Made by a program: the position numbers and the translations under genes. A stretch of 64,000 nucleotides of DNA from Cricetomys ansorgei. Lineage: Eukaryota > Chordata > Mammalia > Rodentia > Nesomyidae. The stretch's first letter is position 1. Every line of letters starts with the position of its first letter. Location: positions 62,001-126,000 of the forward strand of contig JAMJFZ010000679.1 in assembly GCA_026225945.1 (NCBI GenBank), given 5' to 3'. Of the stretch, positions 11,296 through 21,150 are shown piece by piece. The notes beneath the pieces are model-generated. The model was not told the origin of the DNA. It made no database searches and saw nothing but the letters and a program-made list of their open reading frames with translations.

Positions 11296-11475
11296 AGGAC
11301 CAGCAAGGTGGGGCAGGAGGTGAAGACACTTGCTCCCAAGCCTGAGATTGATCCCCAGGATCGACATGGTAGAAGGAAAGAACTGACTCCTGAAAGCTGT
11401 CTTCTGACCCCCACATAAGTCCTATGCACACATACAGAGAATGACACACAAAAATAAGAATTTAAGTAAATATAA
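11296..11475 (+). mobile_element. ID/B4-type tRNA-derived SINE
   Basis: A degenerate head is followed by 'cctgagattgatccccagg', 'ggaaagaactgactcctg' and 'gtcttctgacccccac', ending in AT-rich tail sequence. Confidence 0.8.
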
Positions 11476-11669
11476 TAATTGTTACAAAAAAAGATAAAAG
11501 ACCAGAGTCTGACTGTCCCTGGACAGCTCCTTCTCACTAGACAAGTCTCCGACAGCATCAGCATCATCCTCATGCCGTGAGTAGAGAGCACAGACAGCAG
11601 AAAGAAAATTTGCAGCTTCAGCCTCACCTTGCTTTGAGCCTCAGCTAAAGCTCCATATTAAGAATGTCT

Positions 11670-11760
11670 CCTCACTTCCCTTTTGCAAGTGAGGAAGAGA
11701 AACCTAGGGTTTCCAGCTGGTAACAATAGTGCTGAGGCTCCATTCCCCAGTCGCAGGGCA
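11670..11760 (-). repeat. MIR fragment, antisense
   Basis: The 'cttttgcaagtgaggaag' stretch resembles the antisense MIR 3' core. Very old and short, so tentative. Confidence 0.4.
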
Positions 11761-13724
11761 CTCGCACACACGTGCTGCAGCTACCTCATCTGTTTCAGAG
11801 CATTTTGGAGAAAGAAGGTAAGTGTCCAAGAGTTCCGTACAAATCATCACACATATGTAAGGCACCACTGAGATTAAGCTTTCCATTTTCTACAGGGATG
11901 TCCACATATTTTTCTAACTCAGAAACATTCCTGCCAGAACAAAGCCCATGAATCTCCTATCCAGTCCACCATGTCATACACAATCGGTTAAATAAATGAG
12001 CAGATCACTGTTGCATTAGAAATGATGTATGAGTTTAATTAAAAATCCTAACAAATGCATATATTTACACAGTATGGGCCACACTTTGAGCCTCTTAGAA
12101 GATAGACTATAATTAGGCAAGACACGCAGTTGCACTAGGAAACAAGCATGGTTCTCAGAATCTAATCCCTCACCCGAGTCAAACAGTATCACTCTAAGCC
12201 ATGTTCTCAATTGAGAATATGCATCAAGACAGTCATCTGCTGTACCAGCCTGCTGCAGTCAAGCCACAGCCTTCCCCTAGGTAGATGCGGGAGGGAACAG
12301 GGAGAGAGAAGAGAGATGGGCTCTTGAAATAGCACTACTTTATGAAGTTGAAGAACCAACACCTGGCAACAGCACATTGTGTTAAACCTCCACGGTTTAA
12401 CAAGGCAATCCATTGTTCTCTCTGCCTACTGAAGTGAAAAAAGGCGATCCTCAAAAGTCCAGGACCTAACTAGGCCTTCTGTGTTAGAATGGCTATCTCT
12501 ACAAATTACAACCCACCAGAGGCCAGAAAGACTGTATTCTCAACTGAATTATCCCACAAAGTTTAATCTTGTGTTTGGACATCACCCAGAAAATACATTT
12601 TTCCTATAAAAAATATGACTTTTCCCTGTAATGTAACATACTTAAAAAAACAAATTCGTACTCCTAAATGATTGTTGTAGAAAAAAGGATAGTCATGGAC
12701 TCAGTTTTCATGGCCCCTCGTATGGGCTCCTCTGCACTCATTTGGAATGTGTTCATTTCAATTCTTTCCAAATGTTTCCAAAATGACCATGAGTTAGAGC
12801 ACAAGAATCTGTTAAAGGTTTGAACGAGGGCTATGTCCAATCAAAAGACAAATAGCAGTCATGTACCACAGATCTCAGATAACCAAACACAGCATCACTT
12901 CCCAACTCCCAAAAACATCAGTCCACTAGGAACAATATTGAAGCTCCCACCAATAACCTCTTCAATTTAAACCAGAGCTTGACTAGTAAACTTTTTTTTA
13001 GTCCAGAACATCTGAACATATATGGGTAATATTTCATGTCACTTTCTGGAAGAAGGAAATAAGAAATGATAGCCCAACAAGAGACACTGCACAATTCAAA
13101 CCCACAAGCAATTGTTTGTAAAGAGAAGAAGGAATAAAATCCTACTTGGTTTCATTCCACCATGACTCCCTCTGAAGTCCTCAGTTACCCAGAATTAAAG
13201 TCACAAAGGCAGAACACCTCCCATCCCCTGTAGTTCCCATCCTGTAAAAGTAAACAAAGGGCTCTTACACAAGTCCCTGGCCAGCAGGGATTCCTGGATG
13301 ACTGTTTTGATACACAAATCGCTCTCATTGTGTCTAAGAGGTCTCTAACTCTTTAAAACATTTTATGAGACTTGCGAACCCAGGTACAAAGTTTAGAAGC
13401 ACTTCCATCTCCCTATATGGGAAGCTTTAGGGAATATTAGCACGCAAAAGGGTAAGGTCAAAGCCAACGACAGAGGAAATAAATTGCATTGTGTAAAGCG
13501 TTAGAGCTATGTTGTTTAACAGGGCTCCTGATCCCGGGTAAAGCCTTCCGTGGGAGAAAAGAAACGTTAACCCTAGCAGATCGTTTAGACGTGGCAGAGC
13601 TTTACATAATTGTAAATAACAGCGAACAACTGGAAGGAATAAACTGCAGTCTGCAAGCTGCAAAAGCACTTCTCCTTCACTTGGGCTCCTGCTGCTGGGT
13701 GGAAAAAGCAGCCGCCTCGCCTTG
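11761..13724. other. Mostly unique sequence upstream of CpG island 1
   Basis: Nearly 2 kb with no recognised mobile element, unusual in this SINE-rich window. The last 300 bases (13430-13724) become less AT-rich towards the island. Low repeat content next to an island is compatible with a promoter-proximal intron or regulatory DNA. No exon can be assigned. Confidence 0.45.
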
Positions 13725-13918
13725 AGGCGCCTCCCTCCCCAGGCTCCCTTCCCTCTCCTCCTCGGCCCTTCCCTCCCCTCGTCTCCCCGCCCCCAGCTGG
13801 TGTGTTCAGCAGCCTAGAGAGATTAAGAGGTGCTCGCTAATGTCACCGAGGCTCCGACTGATCTAGCGTTTCTTAGCTCCCTGGACCAAATTAATTAGAG
13901 ACACGACACCCAGTGGTA

Positions 13919-14182
13919 TTAGATGCCATGGCCTGCGACCCAGCCTCCACCAGCCTGAGCCGGCAGGAACCGGGCCCGAGGGCTGCGCCAGCGCGGCGGC
14001 TCCTGGCGCTGGCGCGGTGCGGAGGCTGCCGGGCGGGACTGCGCGCAGCGCCCGCTGTCACCCTCTGCGTGGTGGCCGCGCCCCGCGCCCCGCGCGCTCC
14101 AGTCCCCGTGACAGTCCACCAGCTGCAAAGATTCATAACCATCGCTGCTGGTCTTTTTCCGGTAGCTCCCGAAGAAGCTCAT
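13919..14182 (-). CDS. Putative first coding exon, unrecognised
   Basis: On the minus strand an ATG at 14182 opens an 87-codon frame beginning MSFFGSYRKK, followed by TSSDGYESLQLVD. The first 25 or so residues have balanced composition, a basic cluster and a Tyr-x-x-Leu motif (YESL). The rest becomes Arg/Ala/Gly-rich, as GC-rich DNA translated by chance would. If real, the coding part of the exon is probably shorter than the whole frame and would splice onward at lower coordinates. The ATG context (CCC ATG A) is moderate, and a polypyrimidine-rich stretch lies upstream. I do not recognise the protein. No strong splice donor was found close downstream, so this is a candidate only. Confidence 0.3.
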   Translation of the reverse strand: MSFFGSYRKKTSSDGYESLQLVDCHGDWSARGAGRGHHAEGDSGRCAQSRPAASAPRQRQEPPRWRSPRARFLPAQAGGGWVAGHGI

Positions 14183-14276
14183 GGGAAGCCCGGAGAAGAG
14201 GGGGAAGGAAAAAAAAATTAACCTGGGAAAGGAAGAGGGGAGGGAAAGCGGGACAGGCTAAGGGAGGAATGCAAAA

Positions 14277-14304
14277 TAACAACAATAATAATAACAATAA
14301 TAAT
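14277..14304. repeat. (AAT/AAC)n tract in CpG island
   Basis: About nine alternating AAC/AAT units embedded in GC-rich sequence. It would fall in the 5' untranslated region if transcription runs minus through the start at 14182. Confidence 0.85.
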
Positions 14305-14700
14305 CAAGTGCCCGACATGACGCGAAGAGGAGGAGGAGAAGGGAGCGGCCACCGGGAAGGGCTCTGCAGCAGCCGCCCCTGGCACAGCGGCGCAGCCGGC
14401 CAGGCCACGGGTCGACTGGACGGCGCCCGAGGAAGTGTAGGTGCAGCGGGGCAGCGGCTGGGCAGCTCCCGGAGCTGCTGGAGGGGGAGGGAATAAACAG
14501 AAGCGAGTGAAGGAGGGGACTGCCGAAGGGAGGGAGGCTGAAAGCGGAAAACGGGGCGGGGCGGGATGGGGAGGGGACCAGGACAGCGCGGAGGGAGGGG
14601 TGTGCCAGCGCACGTGTGCTGGGGGTGGGGGGTAGGGGTGTGTGGGGGGGTGTCTCGGGCCTGGCGAGTCTTGGAGGCGCGGCGCCATGGGGAGAGCCAG

Positions 14701-16350
14701 GCACGCCCATTCCGTGTAACTCCGCTTGTCTTTGTTGGAGGATTTGCAAGTGAAAGCCGCCAGGATGGTGATGACTTGGTGGGCTGGCTTGTAACTCCAG
14801 TAGGAGGGGGAAAGAACGGTGTTGAAGGCAGGATATCTGTGTACTCAGAGCCCAGCAGCATCTCCCTGCACTCCTGGCACCGGGTGAGCTGTAAATGTGC
14901 AAGAGCTGGTTCCCAACAGGGTAAGGGAGCTAGGGGCATATCTGTTCAGCAACTATTTGTTGAAGGTACAATGGGGGTGGGGTGTGTTAAGTCGTCATGT
15001 GCACCTCCAGGTCTCTTATCCTTTACCTTGGAACTGGGAGAAAGGACTCCCTCACTCAGCTGGCTCGAGGGGTGTCTGGAAAAGGAAACATACCAGATTT
15101 TCTTTCCATCCTCTAGCCTTATTTTTCTTTCATAGCTGTAGGCAAGGAAAACTGCCATTACCATTAACTGAGCTGGAGGCCATGCCCTTTTCTTAAGGAA
15201 GGCCCGGCAAGCCTAACTGTCCACGTGCAATTTGTGTATTAAAGAGACCCCGGCCCTGTGTAAGTTTCAGGTCTCCACAACCTAGATATGAACTCTGTTC
15301 AGTCTCAAGATGCCATAGGCCGACATTTGTTTTCACCTGATAGTATTTCAGGAGGCTCATTACTCAGCTCAGGTGAGACTAGATACAATTGTTGACTTAA
15401 GAGTATCGTTTCTCTCTCCTGGTCTTTGGATAAACTAAAATGAAAGCCTTTCAGAAGTCCTCTGACAGTTCCCTGTGGTACAAGAAAATAAAAGTGCACG
15501 CATGCGCAACGTGTGGGAATACAGGGCACAAAGCCTGAGCCGGCCTAACTTGCTTCTCAGCTTACTTAGTTTTCTCTTGTTATTATTTTGATCATGTCAG
15601 GACACAAAAAACAAACAACAGCAACTAAGAGTCTTCAATCCAGATCATCTGGAACCTAAATTCCCTAGAAATTCCAGCTCCTCATAGACCTAAACACAGT
15701 CAAATTAACTGGCTTGACAGGCATTTTCTTGTTTAAAGATAACACAAACACAGCCCGTGGATAGAGAAAGGATCAAGAATGCTGGGCACTAGATGGTTCA
15801 CTCCTTCCCCATCCCCTGCCCAGTAAGTTTGCATCTGCTGAGGTGAAATGGGACCAGACACAGGATCCAGAGCTAATGCTTGCTTAGAACAACTTGGAAT
15901 GGTGGTGGGGAAAACTGAAATATCATTTTAAACACGAATGCTTTACTTTCAAGCTTGCAAATCTGTAAGCTTGAGCTATTCCGGTTACTTCCCTAGAGCA
16001 ATTACTTTTAAAATCTAGTAACAAAATAGTTTCCAATGACATTTAATAATCTCTTTCTGCACTTTCTCAATTCGTTACTGACCCACAGAGAGTACCAACA
16101 TCTAGTGTCCATTATGTGTCTTGGCGGATGCTAGCTTTATAATCACTAGATTTAGAGAATTTAGGGACGACCATTTCTGAAAGTGAAAACTAGTATTTTC
16201 AAAAGGAGTGCTTTGGGTTATTTTTGCTACACTTCAGAACTGCAGACATTCTGGTGAAAGAAACTGAGACACATGCCTTTGTATTTTTGGATATCCATCT
16301 CCCAAATTTGTAAATTTAAAGACTGACATGAATGGGCTAGACAGCACCTT
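14701..16350. other. Unique sequence beside CpG island 1
   Basis: About 1.6 kb with no recognised element except a possible short L2-like scrap near 14940-14975. No exon can be placed. Confidence 0.4.
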
Positions 16351-16351
16351 C

Positions 16352-16472
16352 CTTCTATCTATCTATTTATTTATTTATATATTTATTTATTTTTCTGGGA
16401 TGGAATCCAGAATCTTAAACATAGGAAGCAGGCAAGGACCGTACCAAGAGCTACGCCCCTGGGCCATACCAT
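16352..16472 (-). mobile_element. (TATC/TTTA)n and tRNA-SINE fragment, antisense
   Basis: A tetranucleotide tract (16352-16394) adjoins 'gggatggaatccagaatc' and 'ctacgcccctgggcc', the reverse complement of an ID/B4 head. Confidence 0.6.
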
Positions 16473-16970
16473 TTTTTTTTTTTAGCTTTATACTTAACAC
16501 AAATTAAATCAATCAGAATAACTATCAATATTTCTACAAACTGGAGATAAAGGACACAATACGATACCCTATCTAGATTAATTTATAACAGCCTAAAAAC
16601 TAGTTTGGAGACTAACTTGAAACACACACCAACTTAACTCTAACAGATTCCTAAAATGCTGGCATCCCCATGAAGATCTTTCTGCTTCTAACTATCGAGT
16701 GCGCAGAATGTGATGACTAGCATGATGTAGCTGAAGAAACAGTTGAACAGTACCTAAAAGAACTGTCTATACTTATATTAAGTGTGTAAATAAATATTAC
16801 CTGTCTGTCACTATGTCGGTCTGTCTTCAAGCGTAGTTCTATCAAGTACAAAGCAGTCCTAGTTCCTCTCCTGTGGCTGAAAAGAAAGCTAAGTGTTCTT
16901 TTTTCCAGAAGTAGAGGATAGAAAGTTGTCTGTGTTACTAGTAAGAACCTGGTGTGTGTGTTTGGGGGAA
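16473..16970. other. AT-rich unique sequence
   Basis: No gene or element is recognised. Confidence 0.4.
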
Positions 16971-16974
16971 GGCG

Positions 16975-17165
16975 AGGTTGGAGAGACAGCTCAGCTGACA
17001 AAGGGCTTGAAAACATAAGTTTGAGCTCTAGCAACAAAATGTGGGGTGGGATGGGAATTTAGGTGTGGTGGTTCAAGTTTATAACTCCAGTACCAGGGAA
17101 GGAGAAAAGAGGAACCCTGAGGCACCAGGCCAATCCTACATAAATAAAAACAAAAGTCAAGCAGA
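16975..17165 (+). mobile_element. B4-type SINE
   Basis: Head 'ggttggagagacagctcag', then 'gtttgagctctagcaa' and a B1-like right part ending in an A-rich tail. Confidence 0.75.
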
Positions 17166-17208
17166 CCACGCCTAAGCAAACACAGAGGGAATCAAAATTA
17201 ACTAGTGG

Positions 17209-17221
17209 ACACACACACACT

Positions 17222-17260
<39 letters not shown>
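17209..17260. repeat. (CA)n microsatellite
   Basis: CA units with two T interruptions (17221 and 17226 area). Confidence 0.95.
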
Positions 17261-17262
<2 letters not shown>

Positions 17263-17367
17263 TGAGAGTGAGAGCCTGGGCTTCAGGAAGGGAGGTAGTA
17301 CTGGTTAAAAGGCAAGATGAACATGTATGCCTACTCTGTTCTTTCCCAAGATCAAATCTGCTTCATA

Positions 17368-17544
17368 GGGGCTGGAGAGAAAGCATCTGGGTGCCCAATG
17401 GTCAAGAATACTTGCTACTCTTCCAGAGGACCAGTTTGTTTCCCAGCATCCATGTTGGGCAGAAAACAATTGTCTATAACTCCAGCTCCAGGAGATAGAG
17501 ATGCCCACTTCTGGCCTCCACAGATACCCATCCACACACACTCC

Positions 17545-17582
<38 letters not shown>
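17368..17582 (+). mobile_element. B3-type SINE with (CA)n tail
   Basis: 'ggggctggagagaaagcatc', 'ctcttccagaggaccag', 'taactccagctccaggag' and 'cccacttctggcctcc' follow B3 order. The 3' end has expanded into CA repeats (17546-17580). Confidence 0.9.
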
Positions 17583-17583
<1 letters not shown>

Positions 17584-17592
17584 ACAATTGCC

Positions 17593-17752
17593 AACCAAGT
17601 GTGGTGATTCACATCTTTAATCCTTGCACTTAGGAGGCAAGTGAAGCTCTGTGAGTTCAAGGCCAGCATGGTCTACATACTGAGATTCAAGTCAACCAGG
17701 GATATACAGTGAGATCATATCTCAATAAATGTATAAATAAATAAATATTGAG
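17593..17752 (+). mobile_element. B1 SINE
   Basis: Sense B1, moderately diverged ('gtgtggtgattcacatc', 'gttcaaggccagcatgg'), with an AAAT-rich tail. Confidence 0.88.
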
Positions 17753-17964
17753 GGAGAAATAACAGATTGCTCCACAAGCTGCTTTACCTAAAAAATAAAA
17801 TAACCTAGGCTGCGGTTCTGGAACTGAACCACCAAGTAATGGGTCCAAGGCTCTAGGCTCTTTCCAAATCACCAAATCTCTGTCTTACTTTTCCCATGGA
17901 AAGGAGCATAATTTTATTCTAACAAGGTCAGAGTGAGAATTAAATCAATGTTAAGTGATGTTTT

Positions 17965-18130
17965 TAACATATGTGTATGTGTGTATGCCCTGAGAGTGTG
18001 GGTGCCTGCAGAAGAGAGTATCAGGTTCCTTAGGGCTGAGTCAGGGCTGTAGCCGCCAGTACGGGAGACCAAGCTTAGGTCCTCCAGAAGATCAGCAAGC
18101 TCTCTTAACCAGTAAGCCTCCTCTCCAGCC
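17965..18130 (-). mobile_element. B3-type SINE, antisense
   Basis: TG-rich left flank, 'ccagaagatcagcaagc' and 'tctcttaaccagtaag', ending 'ctctccagccctt'. This is the reverse complement of a B3 head. Confidence 0.82.
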
Positions 18131-18650
18131 CTTCAACCAATTATTATCATATAGGAAGTACTTCATAAACATTATCATCATTCCCTATTATTATTACTAC
18201 TACAATGTATGACTTATTGCTAGTATTTCCTCCTATTACTATTTTTTATATCTAATCAAATCATTTTTTCAAAAATGCAAATAATTTCCCACCTTTAAAA
18301 TAATCTAAAACCTATTCTGCCCAAGAGATTTGTTATCATTATGATAGATGATAATATAAAAAGCATTTTGTAAAATGTAGTGATTTTCTACCTTGGGTTT
18401 TTACATTTCTGCATGCCTATTTTTCCTAGTCTATTTGGAGTCTTCAAGAAGGAAACTCCATGGTCTCCTTGTGTTTGTATCTCACATGACAACCAGAGAG
18501 CACACAAACAGGGAGAAAATGGGTAAGACCCTGGGTTTAATCTCTAGCACCAATGAAACAAGCAAACAAAACAAACAATCAAACAGAAGGAAAAACAGCG
18601 AGTAAACATTAAATTAACAAATTAATGAATAAACAGAAAGTCTGTATCCT
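18131..18650. other. AT-rich unique sequence
   Basis: No gene or element is recognised. It ends in an AAAC-rich stretch near 18555-18600. Confidence 0.4.
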
Positions 18651-18654
18651 CTTT

Positions 18655-18910
18655 TCATTTGTGTGTGTGGTATGTGTGCATTCGGGTGTGTTTGCATGTA
18701 TGTGGGCACAAATGCTCCCACAAATGAACACACTGTGCAGTGTGCATGCAGTGTGCATGCAGTACGGCGAGGTCGATGTTGGGTGTCGTCAGTTTTCCTC
18801 CTTGATCACTGATGCAGGGTTTCTCACAGCTCACAAACACAGCTGGTCTCACTAGCCAGTTCGTTCTGGGGATCCCTTGTCTCTGCCTTCGGAGGCTGGG
18901 ATTGTAGGTA
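18655..18910 (-). mobile_element. B4-type SINE, antisense, 5'-truncated
   Basis: TG-rich start, 'ggtcgatgttgggtgtcg', 'cagggtttctcacagctcac' and 'gaggctgggattgtagg' match antisense B4. The tRNA-like head is missing. Confidence 0.72.
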
Positions 18911-18929
18911 AAGAAATTTATGTTGGTGG

Positions 18930-19250
18930 AGGCTTGGGTTGAAGCTTCGGACTATTAATGTAATGGCATGACCTGATTTCCCCTCTTCTTCTTCTGGGTG
19001 CCTGGCCAGTGCCTGGGAAAAGAACAGGGAGGATGATAAAGAACATTAGATAGGGCACATGGCGCACTTCACCCCCGGTGTCCCTGGCCAGGATCTGGGT
19101 GTGAACATGACTGCCAAGTGTCCCCTTTCATTTTCTCCTGTAACCAATATAAATCAATGAAGAGCATTAAAGCTTCCTTGGCCAACACACCTCAGAGTCT
19201 TACTCAGGTTATCTCTTTACTGGATACAACCTAGGAATACATACAGCTAA
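18930..19250 (+). mobile_element. Possible LTR fragment
   Basis: A TATAAA at about 19149 followed 20 bases later by ATTAAA and a CA-rich end resembles the promoter/poly(A) spacing of a compact LTR. No terminal duplication was found, so this is tentative. Confidence 0.25.
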
Positions 19251-20100
19251 TGCACTGAGCAGAGCAGTTCCTTGTTACATACCTGATTTGTCTGGACTTT
19301 TAAAAAGAAAAGCTTTTAGTTTACATGATTTTCCAGAAGGTTCCCATGCTCCAGTCTACATGCCACATCTCACTACTTCCAGCCTGTGGTCCTAGTTCCC
19401 GCCAGCCCTCACAGGCATTTGGACCTGAGACCTGTGATATCAAAGTCTTACCTGAAGGACCAAGACCAATTCCCAAATCAATATCTTTGAGCCACAGCCC
19501 AGAAGAAAGAGGACAGGCTGGGAATCATTTCTCACTCCGTTCCTCAACAGCAGGGTGGACCTGACTCATTTTCCTCCTGGCAGTAAAACTGAAAGTACAG
19601 ATTTTCAGGATTCTCTCTGGGCTCAAACTTCCTATCTCTTCAACCCTTGACTGTCATTCCCACTTCCCCCAAAACGATGTCCAGAGGGGAAAACTGTAAT
19701 CATTCAAGTGCTCTCATTTGCTATGCCCAGCTGATCAAGGTTTGAGCAAAGAATCACATGTGTAGTAACTAAGAGAAGCTGTCAACAGTTACATACCAAA
19801 AACACACAAGAAGAAGCAGGAATGTGCTGGAAAATGATGGGAATGCCACAGTTTCTAATGCGAGAAAATTTCTACTTCACGTTTTTGGTTCCTGACTAAG
19901 TGCTAGGTCTCCTGGAAGACAAGATCGATTTTCCAGGTAGAGCATGTTTTCCAAGATAACTCACCCTGAAGCCGGTGCTTCCTTGAAGAAGAGCTGGTAG
20001 TGATAAAGACAACTCTTTATTTCAATTTTCCAGGTTTCCTTCCTTGCTTAACTCTCAACATCTTGACAGCTTGAAAATGCCATCTCACTTTTAAACAAAC
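19251..20100. other. Unique sequence
   Basis: No gene or element is recognised. Confidence 0.4.
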
Positions 20101-20104
20101 TTGG

Positions 20105-20190
20105 AGCGCCTGTGTCACTCACCCAAGCTCACGCAGCTATCAGGACTCAAACGTCAAATTTCCTGGTCACACTTGGCCACCACACAAGGC
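20105..20190 (-). repeat. MIR fragment, antisense
   Basis: 'cacccaagctcacgcagcta' is the classic antisense MIR core-to-3' segment. Confidence 0.5.
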
Positions 20191-20600
20191 TACAATGGCA
20201 ACTCCACTATGAGAGTGAACTTGCTGCCAGTGGGGTCACCGCCCTTATCTGGCCTTACTTTCTCGGGGTGACCAGTGAAAAGGGATTTCCCTGGCTTTAC
20301 TGCCCATGTGGCAGCTTCTGCTCAATGAGGCCTGAAAGTTTCTGAATGATACACCGTCCCCGTGTACTTTATAAACTACTGGTTCAAAGAGCACTTTGGG
20401 TCACACAAAACTGAAGCTCAGTTACCCTTGGGTTCAACTCCAAATCACTAAAAGAAGTATGCTTTTATTTTTATCAAAAGCAAGCTCCTAGGATTTCCTT
20501 GTACTATCTTTTCAATTGTACACCTAAAACTATTTAAAATATTGTTGTGGTTGTTGTTGCTGTTGTTGTAATTTTGTTGTTTTAACTAAGTAATTAACCA
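20191..20600. other. Unique sequence with GTT-rich tract
   Basis: A GTT-rich run at 20538-20582 precedes the SINE pair. Nothing else is recognised. Confidence 0.45.
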
Positions 20601-20608
20601 ACTAAATC

Positions 20609-20840
20609 CTAAACTGGGTGTGGCAGCAGACATTCAGAATGCCAGCACTCAAGAAGGTAGGACAGGATAGAAGGCTCAAGGCAAGGCTCAGCTACATAAT
20701 GAGGCTTTGTCCAGGTAAACAAATTTTTTTTCAAAATAAAACAGGCTTGGTAGTGTGTGCCTGTAGCCGAGCACATGGGAATCAGAGTCAGGAAGATGCC
20801 AACAGGTTTGAATCCACAGAGATAAAAGAAATGAAAACAA
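20609..20840 (+). mobile_element. Two adjacent degenerate B1/RSINE copies
   Basis: The first (20609-20715) has 'gggtgtggcagcagac' and 'gctacataatgaggc'. The second (20745-20840) has 'gcttggtagtgtgtgcctg' and 'ggaatcagagtcagg'. Both are sense and old. Confidence 0.6.
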
Positions 20841-21004
20841 GCTCTTAATTTCAAAAGAAGTTTGGTCTCTATTATATTTGACATGTCAGGTTACCAATCG
20901 GAGCACACTCAGATTAAAGGGTGACTGTGACTCACGGACAACTCTTGTTCTCTACAGTGGAGGAAATGCCATTCTTTCCCTCCTGGGATAAAACAAAATT
21001 CGAG

Positions 21005-21150
21005 CTGCGAAAGCAGGCTGGTGATTGCCACCAAGCCCAACAACCTGAGTTCCATTCCTAGAACCCACATGGTAGAGACAACAGATTCCTATTTGAGTTG
21101 TTCTCTGACCTCATACACACACCTGCTTCCCCCATACAAAAAAATAAATC
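21005..21150 (+). mobile_element. ID/B4-type tRNA-derived SINE
   Basis: 'caacctgagttccattcc', 'agaacccacatggtagag' and 'ttctctgacctcatacac', with an A-rich tail. Confidence 0.75.

Larger units (their letters stand above)
13725..14700. promoter_or_regulatory. CpG island 1 (candidate promoter/first exon)
   Basis: CG dinucleotides are dense, especially at 13970-14110 and 14330-14470, in contrast to the CpG-poor surroundings. GGGCGG-like and GGGGAGGGG runs (near 14530-14580 and 13730-13800) fit Sp/KLF sites. An (AAT/AAC) tract interrupts it at 14277-14304. Islands of this kind usually mark promoters. The minus-strand start at 14182 and the plus-strand ATG at 13928 are both open, so direction is not settled. 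The minus direction is preferred because its first residues look protein-like. Confidence 0.75.

Noticed and set aside
14258..14902. 211- and 214-residue minus-strand frames
   Set aside because: Pro/Ser/Ala-rich translation of the GC-rich island and an AAT/AAC tract. Two different frames are open at once, as expected from low stop frequency.
18930..19250. A definite LTR call
   Set aside because: TATAAA/ATTAAA spacing alone is weak; no terminal duplication or family match could be established, so it is listed only as possible.
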